A stretch of DNA of 64,000 nucleotides. It comes from Candidatus Poribacteria bacterium (GTDB lineage Bacteria; Poribacteria; WGA-4E; JAJDTR01). Positions 34,296 through 43,923 of the stretch are shown here, piece by piece. The notes beneath the pieces are model-generated. The model did not search any database. It saw only the letters and a program-made list of their open reading frames with translations, and had not been told where the DNA came from. Position 1 is the stretch's first letter; each line of letters opens with the position of its first letter. The translations under genes were made by a program, and so were the position numbers. Location of the stretch: the NCBI GenBank assembly GCA_022827055.1, contig JAJDTR010000050.1:26225-90224 (forward strand), read 5' to 3'.

Positions 34296-35802
34296 TAAAA
34301 CCTAGAAACTCGTAAGCCTCCTGTTTCGTGGAAATCTCGCCATCCAACTGGGCTGCGAATGCCTTGGATATGAGATTTGAAAATGATTTTCCCGGTTGCA
34401 GCCCGAGCCGAATCAAATCGCCTCCACTGATTAACGGCTCAATCACCCGCGAATGAATCAAATAGTCCTCAATTAGTGCTACTTGCCATTTAGGTTGCTC
34501 CGGCTGAATCACAGTGAACACCAGAGCCTCATCAGGGCAAGGTTTTAACAGGCGATAAACTTCGCTTGGTCTGGAATCGACTGATAACATGCCGAGAGTT
34601 TCATATAAGTCATGGCCCGCGGTCAAGACTGTTTGAATCTCGCAAATATAGAAAGTTTGATTCTCTTTTCTGATTGCAAAGGATTTCCTCTTTTCAGTGT
34701 CGGAAATCAGCCATCTACCTTTTCCCTCTCGAACTGCGGCGTTACGGGAAAGCGAGATGTTCTTTCTTTGCAGCGTTTCTCGCAACTTCCGCGAGACTTT
34801 TCCCTCAGCCAAGTCCTCATTTAGGTCGGCATCGGTTTGGAATAACCTGCGCAGTCGATGAGGCAAAGCCAACCGGTCAGTGATTGCTTGGATTACATGT
34901 TCCGGTACACCGTCACGACGAGATTGGGGATTATTCCAATCGGTGACTCTAAGCAATGACATCCACGCGATCTGCTCTGTGTCGATTTCCTCATCGCTGA
35001 GGTGAATTCTCGCCCAATTGATCGCTCTTTGAACCGCAGCCCAATCGGCACCGAAATCTCGCGCGACTTTCCATTCAGGGTGAATAGCCCGAAACACGTC
35101 GAAATCAAGCAGGCGTCGAACCATGCGCGGTACGGCGTCTTCCGCCAAGATGCGATTGATTTCGTTTCGAATACGTTCGCCGCTAATCCGGTCTAATACG
35201 CTTTGTTGGAGCGAATCATGAATGCGCGCCTGATCGATTGCCTCAATTTGAAACTCGAAACGTCCTTCATATCTCACCGCTCGAAAGATACGGGTAGGAT
35301 CGTCAAGGTAACTCTCGGAATGGAGGGCGCGAACTCTCCCCGCTCGAAGATCTTCCACTCCGTCGACGCAATCAAGGAGTTCGCCGAATCCCTCGGAATT
35401 CAAACGAACAGCGAGCGCATTTATCGAGAAATCACGTCGGCGCAGGTCGTCTTCAATTGCGCCGGGACTAACTAATGGTAACGCACCCGGATGCTCATAA
35501 GTTTCGCTGCGAGCACTGGCGAAATCAATTCTAGTGCCCGCGGGTTGAATCAGGGTTGCGGTGCCGAACCGGTCGTGTTTTTGTACTTCCCAGCGCCAAC
35601 TCTCGCCAAGTTCTCGGGCAAAACTGATGGCGTCTCCCTCAACGACAATGTCCAGGTCGAGATTTTCGCGCCGTAGCAGAAGGTCACGGACAAAACCGCC
35701 GACGACGCAGATGGGCAACCGCGTTTTACTACCAATCTTTCTCAGTAAATCAAGGATTTCACGCGGGACGCTTGACTGCTCGGTTAGGACTTGGTCACCC
35801 AT
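34276..35802 (-). CDS. CCA-adding/poly(A) polymerase family tRNA nucleotidyltransferase
   Basis: A 508-residue class II nucleotidyltransferase. The head domain has PICVVGGFVRDLLLRRENLD, the catalytic LDLDIVVEGDA and RRRDFSINALAV. The neck has YLDDPTRIFRAVRYEGRFEF. The long helical C-terminal part lacks an obvious HD domain and extends with a further ~200 residues, longer than classical CCA enzymes, as in the group of large bacterial PolyA_pol-family proteins. It likely completes or repairs tRNA 3'-CCA ends. It is first in a leftward cluster with the M50 protease, scpA and scpB. Confidence 0.9.
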   Translation of the reverse strand: MGDQVLTEQSSVPREILDLLRKIGSKTRLPICVVGGFVRDLLLRRENLDLDIVVEGDAISFARELGESWRWEVQKHDRFGTATLIQPAGTRIDFASARSETYEHPGALPLVSPGAIEDDLRRRDFSINALAVRLNSEGFGELLDCVDGVEDLRAGRVRALHSESYLDDPTRIFRAVRYEGRFEFQIEAIDQARIHDSLQQSVLDRISGERIRNEINRILAEDAVPRMVRRLLDFDVFRAIHPEWKVARDFGADWAAVQRAINWARIHLSDEEIDTEQIAWMSLLRVTDWNNPQSRRDGVPEHVIQAITDRLALPHRLRRLFQTDADLNEDLAEGKVSRKLRETLQRKNISLSRNAAVREGKGRWLISDTEKRKSFAIRKENQTFYICEIQTVLTAGHDLYETLGMLSVDSRPSEVYRLLKPCPDEALVFTVIQPEQPKWQVALIEDYLIHSRVIEPLISGGDLIRLGLQPGKSFSNLISKAFAAQLDGEISTKQEAYEFLGFSDAQSI

Positions 35803-35855
35803 ATTCTAGCCCATTCAAGATTACTTCACGGTCATGCGTTATTGTTAGCACTTTC

Positions 35856-35884
35856 AAAGGCTGGTGCGCAGCGCACACTCTACA
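35856..35884. repeat. REP-like palindrome GGTGCGCAGCGCACACTCTACA with AAAGGCT flank
   Basis: CAAAGGCTGGTGCGCAGCGC and then ACACTCTACA: an intact member of the family split by insertions elsewhere (26509, 31806). It lies upstream of the cca gene start. Confidence 0.7.
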
Positions 35885-35992
35885 GGAGTCCATATCCGTT
35901 ACAGACACGCAGTTAACTTTAGGAAGCGAGATTGATGCCGCAGACGGAAGAATTTCCAGAAACGACGAGAAGAGACGCCGCGTCATCGAAGT

Positions 35993-36673
35993 CTATACAA
36001 AAGCAAAGACGCGTGTTGGAGCGCCTGAACTACGCGCCAACTTCATGGGGGCAACTACCGCGAAAAACCGCGTGGGCAATAGACTCAAATTGCAGAGATC
36101 TTCAACCTGTGGAACTCCGGCGCCAAGAAACACGAGGTGAGCCGGAGGCAATCCATCATGTTGCGGCGGATGTCCCGCCATTGAATCAATGCTACATGCG
36201 TCTGTCCCAATTAGCTTGACGCCTTTTTGAACTAGGAGTTCGGCTGCGTCTTCGCTGAAGCCAATCCATTTCCGATTGAAACTATCTTGATAGGCGTACT
36301 TATCCATTCCGGTGCGCATAAAAACGATGCTATCACTCGGGATGTCTTCATTTGCACTCATCCAGGCTTTGATATCTTCTGCAGTCACGGCATCGGTCGG
36401 TTTCTTCAAATCGGAGAGGTCTATGAGAACTGCATTTCCGGTTAGCTTGTCCTTCGGGATGTCTGCCACGGTGAAACCATCGGTATACATCAGGCATGGG
36501 GCGTCAATGTGCGTCGCGCAGTGACCGGACAGATCGACACGGCTTTCAAAGTAGCCGTCTTTCTCAAGCGTTGCGGTGTCGTAAATACGCACGGGGTCAA
36601 TCGGCAGCTCTCGCGGACTGATTTCGTCAATCTGGTAGGAGAGATCGATGACGCTCTGAAAGTTGATTTGCAT
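35993..36673 (-). CDS. Kynurenine formamidase-like cyclase family protein
   Basis: A 226-residue protein of the metal-dependent cyclase/KynB family. It shows VIDLSYQIDEISPRELPIDP, the metal-binding SGHCATHIDAPCLMY (a HxxTHxDxP pattern), ADIPKDKLTGNAVLIDLSD, FSEDAAELLVQKGVKLIGTD and a late HxxLP segment (HDGLPPAHLVFLG). Members hydrolyse N-formylkynurenine, arylformamides or isatin, and the exact substrate is undecided. AAGGAAA upstream of the ATG at 36673 is the only good ribosome site, so the longer frame to 36751 is not used. No kynurenine-pathway genes are nearby. Confidence 0.85.
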   Translation of the reverse strand: MQINFQSVIDLSYQIDEISPRELPIDPVRIYDTATLEKDGYFESRVDLSGHCATHIDAPCLMYTDGFTVADIPKDKLTGNAVLIDLSDLKKPTDAVTAEDIKAWMSANEDIPSDSIVFMRTGMDKYAYQDSFNRKWIGFSEDAAELLVQKGVKLIGTDACSIDSMAGHPPQHDGLPPAHLVFLGAGVPQVEDLCNLSLLPTRFFAVVAPMKLARSSGAPTRVFAFV

Positions 36674-37342
36674 GTGGATTTCCTTAACGAGTTTGGGATT
36701 TGACGCCATTTCAATTTCTGGAATTATAGCATTCGGGCGCTTCAAAATCAAGCGAGATGTGGGAGGGAGCGGGAATCGGATTGTTTCTGGAGCGAGGACG
36801 TTTTGACCGCTTGCTGTAGAAAGGCAAATGCTATGAGCACAGGGGAATCGGGATTTCTATAAAGAATCGCTATCAGGAGATGGCGCCGATAGTAAAACCA
36901 GAAATTATTTATACACTGCGGTAGGTTCGGTTTCCTAACCGAAGCGGAATTTGTCCAGTCTCGTAAGTGCGGTAAGAAAAGGACCTCTATCGCACCTACC
37001 GAAATATGTGTAAATATGAGTCCAAATGGAATCGCGACCGGGAGGTCGCTCCTACATAAGCCCATAATTGAAGAATGTCACCAAAGTGGGGAAATCGATC
37101 GATCTTATGTTTAGAGTTTTACGGAGTGTTTGGATGGGAAGCGGATGGTCGGGTCAAGATGGGCGACTAGGGGAGTTTGGCAGGGCAAGATGCGCTGCCT
37201 ACGGACCAGGTGGGGAACTCATGGATTCTCTATGAGATTTCTATCGCACGGGATTAGCTATCGCAGTTGCAATGGGATCTCTATCGCCGCCGTTTCCCGC
37301 TCCGTGGATCCCACCCTACAAGTCCATGGTTTTAGGAAGATC
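36674..37342. other. Intergenic region with REP palindromes and degenerate repeats
   Basis: About 670 bases. REP-like palindromes are GTAGGTTCGGTTTCCTAACCGAA (36922-36944, GTAGG head) and GCGACCGGGAGGTCGCTCCTACA (37034-37055). At 37219-37320 several ATCTCTATCG pieces run together and end in CCACCCTACA. No convincing gene. Confidence 0.55.
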
Positions 37343-38539
37343 TTAATGATTAAGGGATAGCGGCGGGCCCATCTCGCCGCCAACGTCTTTGTCGCCGCGC
37401 CCGGAGAGACAGACCACAATAATGGCGTTTTGATCCATCGTTGGAGCGATTTTTTGAACGTGCGCGATGGCATGCGCAGATTCTAGCGCCGGGATAATGC
37501 CTTCCAATTCCGACAGCAATTTGAATCCGTCAACGGCTTCTTCATCTGTAATCGAAACGTATTGAGCTCTTCCCGTTGCCTTGTAATAGCTATGTTCGGG
37601 ACCAACTCCCGGATAGTCAAGTCCGGCGGAAATCGAATGTGCGGGAGTTATTTGTCCATCGTCTTCCTGTAACAGATAACACTTTGCACCGTGAAACACG
37701 CCGATACTTCCTTCGCTCAGTGAGGCGGCATGTTTGCCACTCAGGATGCTCTCGCCGGCGGCTTCGACGCCTATCATCTCCACGTTCTCATCTTCGTAGA
37801 ACGGGTAGAACATGCCGATCGAATTGCTTCCGCCGCCCACGCTTGCAACGACACAATCCGGCAGTCGTCCCTCGTTCTCAATTATTTGTTCTTTAGTTTC
37901 AACTCCGATCACGGATTGAAAATCCCGAACAATCATCGGGTAAGGGTGCGCACCAACGACGGAACCGATAAGGAGATAGGTAGTTCGGACGTTAGTCACC
38001 CAGTCACGGAAGGAGGCGTTGATTGCATCCTTCAGGGTTCGGGAGCCGGAATTCACGGGAGTCACTTTCGCACCCATGAGGCGCATGCGAAACACATTGA
38101 GCGCCTGCCGTTCGATATCCTCCTCGCCCATGTAGACCTCGCATTCCATGTTGAATTTTGCGGTCACCGTGGCGGTGGCGACGCCGTGCTGCCCCGCACC
38201 GGTCTCTGCTATTATTCTTTTTTTCCCCATCCGACGTGCGAGCAGAATTTGTCCAACCGTATTGTTAATTTTGTGGGCGCCGGTATGGTTGAGATCTTCT
38301 CGTTTGAGGTAGATTTTTGCCCCACCGAGTTCCTCGGTCAACCGCTCGGCGTAATAGAGCGGATTGGGTCTACCGACGTATTCTCGTAGATAGTATTCAA
38401 ATTCTTTCCGAAACTCCGAATCGGCGCTCAGAACCCGATAAGCTTCCTCAAGTTCCAGCAGGGCAGGCATCAATGTCTCGGGAACATATCTGCCACCAAA
38501 TTCTCCAAAGTGCCCCGATGCATCAGGCAATTCCTGCAT
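37343..38539 (-). CDS. trpB: Tryptophan synthase beta subunit
   Basis: A 398-residue TrpB1-type PLP enzyme that condenses indole with serine. Motifs: [40 protein letters not shown] with the PLP lysine, [14 protein letters not shown], the phosphate-binding [15 protein letters not shown], and [24 protein letters not shown] lies upstream of the ATG. No trpA or other trp gene adjoins it, although TrpB1 normally works with TrpA. The alpha subunit is presumably elsewhere in the genome. Confidence 0.97.
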   Translation of the reverse strand: MQELPDASGHFGEFGGRYVPETLMPALLELEEAYRVLSADSEFRKEFEYYLREYVGRPNPLYYAERLTEELGGAKIYLKREDLNHTGAHKINNTVGQILLARRMGKKRIIAETGAGQHGVATATVTAKFNMECEVYMGEEDIERQALNVFRMRLMGAKVTPVNSGSRTLKDAINASFRDWVTNVRTTYLLIGSVVGAHPYPMIVRDFQSVIGVETKEQIIENEGRLPDCVVASVGGGSNSIGMFYPFYEDENVEMIGVEAAGESILSGKHAASLSEGSIGVFHGAKCYLLQEDDGQITPAHSISAGLDYPGVGPEHSYYKATGRAQYVSITDEEAVDGFKLLSELEGIIPALESAHAIAHVQKIAPTMDQNAIIVVCLSGRGDKDVGGEMGPPLSLNH

Positions 38540-38869
38540 GTAGCGACTCCTTGTACATTGGTTTAACTAGCAAAAAAATCTACGGCGTAGGATTGCGCGT
38601 TTTGAACACTGGAAAGCATGACAACTCAATGCATTGGCCGGCGGCTAGTGAGTTATCATTGCGCTAGGCAACGGCGCTTTTCAGCTAAACGAGATTATAC
38701 ATAGCACTTCGCGGAAGAGGCCGCGATCGGGAAATCACTCCTACAAGCATCACGTGTTGGGTTTCACTTGAATGGCAGCGTCGGATAGAATGAAACTTCC
38801 AAGGTTACCTTTTGTCAGCTATCTTTATTGGACTCTCGCTCAACCCAATCTTCAAACCGGCGATGTAGT
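38540..38869. other. Intergenic region with degenerate REP sequences
   Basis: Contains GCCGCGATCGGGAAATCACTCCTACA (38720-38746, in two parts) and a stretched GTTGGGTTTCAC ... GCTCAACCCAATC pair (38757-38852). No gene. Confidence 0.45.
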
Positions 38870-39883
38870 TTAATTGCTTTTTCCAAGCGCTTTTGCACGA
38901 AGCAACGGGCTCTGCAAGACTTCTTGGTTGACGACCGACTCCGGCATTTTCCCCACCAATACATCTGCGACGGCGCGTGCAGCGCTCACCTCAAGATCGT
39001 ATGTAGATTCTTCAGATGCGAAGGCGGCGTGCGGCGTAACGACAACATTGTCCAGTTCAATCAGCGGTTCATCCGGCGCAGGAGGTTCTTCTGCGAGTAC
39101 GTCCAATCCCGCCCCGCCGATCCAGCCTTCTTTTACCGCCTTACAGAGCGCAGCCGTGTCAATGACTCCACCTCGCGACGTGTTGATAACATAGGCAGTC
39201 TCTTTCATCTGACGAAACTCCTCTTCTCCCAGGAGGTTTTCAGTCGCGGGATTCAGCGGCGCGTGTATCGTGATAAAATCGGATCGGGTCAAAAACTCAG
39301 GGAGTTCCACCTTCTCCACACCGTGCGATTCTGCGATATGCGGCAACAGGCTTGGCGAGTAGACAATGACATCCAGCCCGAAAGCTTTCGCCTTTGACAC
39401 GACAGCTTTCCCGATCTTGCCGAACCCCAGAATACCTAGCGTTTTGCCGCGAATCCGGTACACCGGCGGACCTACATCCCGGACCCAATTGCCGCGTTTG
39501 ACTTCACGGTCAAACATGGAGATTTTGCGAGCGCATGCCAACAGCAATGCCATCGCGTGATCGGAGACTTCGTCAATGCAGTATGCCGGCACATTAGTAA
39601 CGACAATTCCCAACTCCGTAGCAGTCTCCACATCAATGTTATCAAGTCCGATGCCGCAACGTCCGATGACATGGCAGCGTTCAGCGGCTCTGACGACCGC
39701 TGTCGTCGTCTGCTCCCAACATGTAAGGATGCCGTCAGCTCGCGGCGCGAGGCTCACCAATTCATCTTCAGCTCCCGTTTCGGCGACGATTAGTTCCGCG
39801 CCGACCTCAGCCAATACCTTGCGTTCCGGATCGACCGAGGGCCATGCGTAATCGGTCATCAAAACGGTGAACTTTTCAGCCAT
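38870..39883 (-). CDS. D-isomer-specific 2-hydroxyacid dehydrogenase (C-terminal-binding-protein-like)
   Basis: A 337-residue NAD-dependent dehydrogenase. The Rossmann domain has TLGILGFGKIGKAVVSKAKA. The catalytic set is CGIGLDNIDVETATELGI, VINTSRGGVIDTAALCKAVK (Arg), LAEEPP (Glu) and VVTPHAAF (His). The group resembles CtBP and phosphoglycerate or hydroxypyruvate dehydrogenases but has no ACT domain, so glycerate or hydroxypyruvate chemistry is plausible. The nearby glycerate kinase gene (0.7 kb away, opposite strand) supports that guess only weakly. CGGAGG precedes the ATG. Confidence 0.92.
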   Translation of the reverse strand: MAEKFTVLMTDYAWPSVDPERKVLAEVGAELIVAETGAEDELVSLAPRADGILTCWEQTTTAVVRAAERCHVIGRCGIGLDNIDVETATELGIVVTNVPAYCIDEVSDHAMALLLACARKISMFDREVKRGNWVRDVGPPVYRIRGKTLGILGFGKIGKAVVSKAKAFGLDVIVYSPSLLPHIAESHGVEKVELPEFLTRSDFITIHAPLNPATENLLGEEEFRQMKETAYVINTSRGGVIDTAALCKAVKEGWIGGAGLDVLAEEPPAPDEPLIELDNVVVTPHAAFASEESTYDLEVSAARAVADVLVGKMPESVVNQEVLQSPLLRAKALGKSN

Positions 39884-40581
39884 ACGTAACCTCCGGAGAT
39901 ACCCGGGTCAGGAACCGACAAATGTTTTCGCTACGCGATTATTTTATTGTGCACAGCGTGGATTGTCAAGGTCATTCTCCGTCAGACAGGGGAAACGCAT
40001 CTAATTGCAGAGGAGGTCTCATGGTGGCAGACCGTGTTGGGTTTCACTCAAATTTTGGCGCGTTCAAGCGAAATAAGCACTCGAAAACTCTTACAAGATT
40101 AGCGATTATACCATTTCTATATATTAGCAGTGCATTAATAGCGTCAATCAAGTCTGTTCAAAGCGGGGCAAGATGCCCCGCCTACGGCTTGGTGGAAGGG
40201 AAACAGTTGTCAAAATAATATATGGAAAGCACTATATACACTGTTATTCAAGCGAAATGGTATTACTAACGAATTTCCGTTCAACCCAACCTACGAATCC
40301 CAAAATAGTGTCACAAACTTAGCCTGATTTTCTTTCTTATGATGCAGAAAATTTAGATGCGTTTCCTCTGTCCTCAGTCCCATTTGCTGTTGAATGGAAC
40401 TCAATTCGTGTGCTATGCTACGTCTTTTGGTGTTAAGTGAACGAAAACGTCGCGAAGTAAGCTAGGCGGCGCATGACATTCCGTAAGGTTTTGCCACTTT
40501 CCTTCTCGAAAACAGCTTGTCCTGTTGCTTCTCTCTAATCCAAAATCCCCTCCCGAACCTTCTGATACGGAAGACTACACT
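39884..40581. other. Divergent intergenic region with a REP palindrome
   Basis: About 700 bases between divergent genes. The clear element is GCGGGGCAAGATGCCCCGCCTAC (40163-40185). Halves of the GTTGGGTTTCAC ... GTTCAACCCAACCTACG palindrome lie apart at 40034-40046 and 40279-40296, suggesting an insertion of ~230 bases between its arms. No gene. Confidence 0.5.
40163..40185. repeat. REP-like palindrome GCGGGGCAAGATGCCCCGCCTAC
   Basis: Identical over 23 bases to copies at 27435-27457 and 48675-48697. Confidence 0.8.
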
Positions 40582-41727
40582 ATGAAAATCGTTGTAGCGC
40601 CAGATTCGTTCAAAGGAAGCCTTTCCGCTTTGCAAGCTGCCGAAGCTATAGAACAGGGCATGGGAAAGGTGTTTCCCGACGCAAATATAAAGAAAATTCC
40701 GATGGCAGATGGAGGCGAAGGCACCGTTCAATCGCTTGTTGATGCAACCGGCGGGCAACTCCTAGTTGAACGGGTCGCGGATCCGCTCGGGAACGAAATT
40801 GAGGCGGAGTATGGCATCCTTGGGGACCGCACCACGGCAGTTATCGAAATGGCGGCGGCTTCCGGCTTAACGCTTGTACCTATTGATCGACGCGACCCGT
40901 TTGTAACAACGACGTATGGGACAGGGCAACTCATTAAAGCCGCCTTGAATCGAGGGTGTCGAAAACTAATCATCGGCATTGGAGGCAGTGCGACGAACGA
41001 CGGTGGTGCAGGGATGGCGGAAGCCCTTGGCGCGAAGTTGCTGACATCGAATGGCAAATCGATTTCACCGGGTGGCTGGGGGCTAGGCGCGCTCGACACA
41101 ATAAATCTCTCCGATTTAGATTCGCGGCTTGGGGCAACCGCCACCGTTGTTGCTTGCGATGTAGACAATCCGCTGACGGGGACGAACGGCGCAGCCCATG
41201 TTTATGGACCGCAAAAAGGCGCTACGCCCGAAATGGTCGAAACACTGGATGCAAATTTGGCACGGTTCGCCTCAATTGTTAAGCGCGACATGGGGAGGAG
41301 CGTTGCCGATATACCGGGTTCCGGGGCTGCTGGCGGGCTGGGTGCGGGTTTGATTGCTTTTTTGAATGCCGAATTGAAATCCGGAGTGGAGATCATAATT
41401 GACGCTGTGCAGCTCGAAAAGCAGCTTGAGGGCGCAAGCTTCGTCGTGACCGGCGAAGGAGAAATTAACTTTCAAACCGTTTTTGGCAAAACGCCTGTCG
41501 GTGTTGCGAAGCTCGCAAAAAAGTTGGGCATTCCCGTGATCGCTATTGCCGGAAGTATTGCCGATGGAGCCGACGAGGTTCACAAAGCGGGAATCGATGC
41601 CATAATTGATATCGTGCCAACTCCTATGCCGTTGGAGAGAGCGGTTAGAAACGCCTTTGACCTTACGGTTGAAGCTGCTACGCGGGCGGCGCGCTTCATC
41701 TCGATCGGGATGAGCATCTCGAAATAG
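40582..41727 (+). CDS. Glycerate kinase (GarK/GlxK family)
   Basis: A 381-residue glycerate 2-kinase of the GarK family: start MKIVVAPDSFKGSLSALQAAEAI, then IPMADGGEGTVQSLVDATGG, IIGIGGSATNDGGAGMAEAL, ACDVDNPLTGTNGAAHVYGPQ, and PGSGAAGGLGAGLIAFL. It phosphorylates D-glycerate to 2- or 3-phosphoglycerate and feeds glyoxylate or sugar-acid breakdown into glycolysis. GGAAG nine bases upstream supports the ATG at 40582, and the in-frame extension to 40525 has no such signal. It is likely monocistronic. Confidence 0.95.
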   Translation: MKIVVAPDSFKGSLSALQAAEAIEQGMGKVFPDANIKKIPMADGGEGTVQSLVDATGGQLLVERVADPLGNEIEAEYGILGDRTTAVIEMAAASGLTLVPIDRRDPFVTTTYGTGQLIKAALNRGCRKLIIGIGGSATNDGGAGMAEALGAKLLTSNGKSISPGGWGLGALDTINLSDLDSRLGATATVVACDVDNPLTGTNGAAHVYGPQKGATPEMVETLDANLARFASIVKRDMGRSVADIPGSGAAGGLGAGLIAFLNAELKSGVEIIIDAVQLEKQLEGASFVVTGEGEINFQTVFGKTPVGVAKLAKKLGIPVIAIAGSIADGADEVHKAGIDAIIDIVPTPMPLERAVRNAFDLTVEAATRAARFISIGMSISK

Positions 41728-42173
41728 TACGCATTAACCGGAGCATCATTTCCCCTGCCAGCCTCGCAATCTTCATCTTCTTCAGTCGTTCTCGTCCAAT
41801 CTTTCTCACTGACCTTATGTCTCCACCAATAGGCAGCTTCCTTACCTTTCGATTGCACTTGATCTTTTATGGATTTTGGTGTATACTCCGTAGTTGCGCT
41901 ATTTCACATGATGTGTTCTCGTAGGTCGGTCAATACATCCGACAATTTCCTCACGCGCGGGGCAGCATCTTATCCTATAGGCTACACTCTCGGTAAGCTC
42001 TGCATTCGGTGATTAGGACACACTGTGAATTGGCATACATATGTACGGATTTCTACACATATATCTGATTGCTCTTGAATCGCTAATTTTGTTGTCAAGC
42101 GAGTTGACGCCATTCCAAACATCATTCATTCGCCTGACAGCGATTCATACATTCAATTTGGAGGGTCGAGACG
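41728..42173. other. Intergenic region with one REP palindrome
   Basis: About 450 bases. GTAGGTCGGTCAATACATCCGAC (41921-41943) carries the GTAGG head and a GTCGG/CCGAC stem. Otherwise nothing is recognised. Confidence 0.45.
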
Positions 42174-43244
42174 ATGTCAAAAATTCGCGTAGCTATTGTT
42201 GGTCTAGGGAACTGCGCTTCTTCGCTGATTCAAGGAGTTCATTACTATCGGAATGCCAAAGATGACGACTTCGTGCCCGGTCTTATGCACGTGAACGTGG
42301 GCGACTATCATGTAAGTGATATTGAAATTGTGGCGGCATTCGATGTGGATAACAACAAAGTTGGCAGGGACGTAGCCGAGGCGATTTGGGTCGAGCCGAA
42401 CAACACGATTAAATTCTCCGATGTGCCGGACACGGGCGTCATCGTTCACCGCGGACCGACGATGGATGGATTCGCCAAGTATTACCGCGAGACTGTGGAA
42501 GAATCGTCTGCCGAAGTCTCCGATGTGGCAGCCGTGTTACGGGAAAGTCAGGCAGATATCCTCATAAACTATCTGCCTGTCGGTAGCGAAGAGGCAACCA
42601 AATGGTACATGACGCAGGCATTGGATGCCGGTTGCGGCGTCGTGAATTGCATGCCTGTTTTCATCGCCAAGAACGATCAGTGGCGCGCCAAGTTTGAGTC
42701 TGCGGGCTTGCCCATCGTAGGTGACGACATCAAGGCGCAATTCGGCGCGACGATAGTCCACCGCGTCCTGACAAAACTGATGAGCGATCGCGGTTTGAAA
42801 GTTGACCGAACCTCTCAGCTAAATGTAGGCGGGAATATGGACTTCAAAAACATGCTTGAGAAGGAGCGGTTGGAGTCGAAGCGAATCTCCAAGACGGACG
42901 CTGTCGTCTCTCAGCTTAACCACGACATTTCGCCAAAGAATGTCTACATAGGCCCGAGCGACTATGTGCCGTGGCTCGACGACCGAAAGTGGTGCTATCT
43001 CCATCTGGAAGGAACGGAATTTGGCGACATTCCGGTAAGGCTTGAGTTGAAACTGGAGGTCTGGGATTCGCCTAACTCGGCAGGCGTGTCGATTGACGCT
43101 ATACGCTGCTGCAAGATTGCACGTGACCGAGGAATCGCCGGTGCTCTCTACGGTCCAAGCGCTTACTTCATGAAATCACCCCCGAGACAATATTCGGACA
43201 CCGAAGCTAGAGAGATGTTGGAAGCGTTCATCGGGGGACGTTAA
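42174..43244 (+). CDS. ino1: Inositol-3-phosphate synthase
   Basis: A 356-residue myo-inositol-1-phosphate synthase of the actinobacterial/archaeal type. It has the NAD-binding [66 protein letters not shown], and the lysine-containing [16 protein letters not shown], then [16 protein letters not shown]. The enzyme isomerises glucose-6-phosphate to inositol-3-phosphate, the entry to phosphatidylinositol and cyclitol products. TGGAGGG lies 9-10 bases before the ATG. A cyclitol-type aminotransferase sits 30 kb away; a functional link is only speculative. Confidence 0.94.
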   Translation: MSKIRVAIVGLGNCASSLIQGVHYYRNAKDDDFVPGLMHVNVGDYHVSDIEIVAAFDVDNNKVGRDVAEAIWVEPNNTIKFSDVPDTGVIVHRGPTMDGFAKYYRETVEESSAEVSDVAAVLRESQADILINYLPVGSEEATKWYMTQALDAGCGVVNCMPVFIAKNDQWRAKFESAGLPIVGDDIKAQFGATIVHRVLTKLMSDRGLKVDRTSQLNVGGNMDFKNMLEKERLESKRISKTDAVVSQLNHDISPKNVYIGPSDYVPWLDDRKWCYLHLEGTEFGDIPVRLELKLEVWDSPNSAGVSIDAIRCCKIARDRGIAGALYGPSAYFMKSPPRQYSDTEAREMLEAFIGGR

Positions 43245-43341
43245 ACCGGAACGGACCTGCGAGATGTGGAATGCGTCTAAACGAGCCTAATCTCCTATTT
43301 TGGAGATTGCATCCATTGCTGATTGTGAGGAGCGAACATTT

Positions 43342-43692
43342 ATGCCACGTTTTCGTGCCATTCACACGATTGAACTAAAACCTGACATTGAAGGTGAGCT
43401 GTTTGAAGATTTCATGTTGCGCGAGTTTTTACCCGCCATTCGTGCGCTACCCGGCTGCCTAGGGGTGGAGTTGCTGAAAGGATACCAAGGCGATCTTGAC
43501 GGTGTGGCACACGCTGAGTCCGATTACGGTTGGTTGACGCTCTGGGAAAGTGTGGAAGCCAATAACGCTGCTTGGTCTAAAGAGGGAATTCATCACACGC
43601 CCGACCAAATTCAGAAGGTGAATTCCAAGTTGTATCACTATGCCGCCAACTATTCGCTGGTCGGCGGATTTACGATTTCATCCACGATCTAA
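43342..43692 (+). CDS. Dimeric alpha-beta barrel domain protein
   Basis: A 116-residue protein resembling the antibiotic-biosynthesis-monooxygenase/NIPSNAP type ferredoxin-like fold: FRAIHTIELKPDIEGELFED then FLPAIRALPGCLGVELLKGY, a beta-alpha-beta unit, then YGWLTLWESVEANNAAW. The function is unknown; such proteins act as small oxygenases or binders. GGAG nine bases before the ATG at 43342 decides the start over 43300. It is 97 bases after ino1 on the same strand and may be co-transcribed. Confidence 0.65.
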   Translation: MPRFRAIHTIELKPDIEGELFEDFMLREFLPAIRALPGCLGVELLKGYQGDLDGVAHAESDYGWLTLWESVEANNAAWSKEGIHHTPDQIQKVNSKLYHYAANYSLVGGFTISSTI

Positions 43693-43923
43693 CGCCTTCT
43701 GGCAGGCCGGAATCAAGCGACTGAATGAGGATATCGAAGGACCGGATTGTGACAGAGATTTCTTTTCCCTTCGTTATCCACTCAGTTGATTGATAAAGGT
43801 TCTTTCTCGCCCGACCTTTGCACTCCTTCTAAATCCCCTAAACCCGAAAGTCGAGATTCACACCTACAACGTGTTTGTAAACCCATTCTGAGTAAACTAT
43901 TGGCATCGAAACCAAACCCCCGA

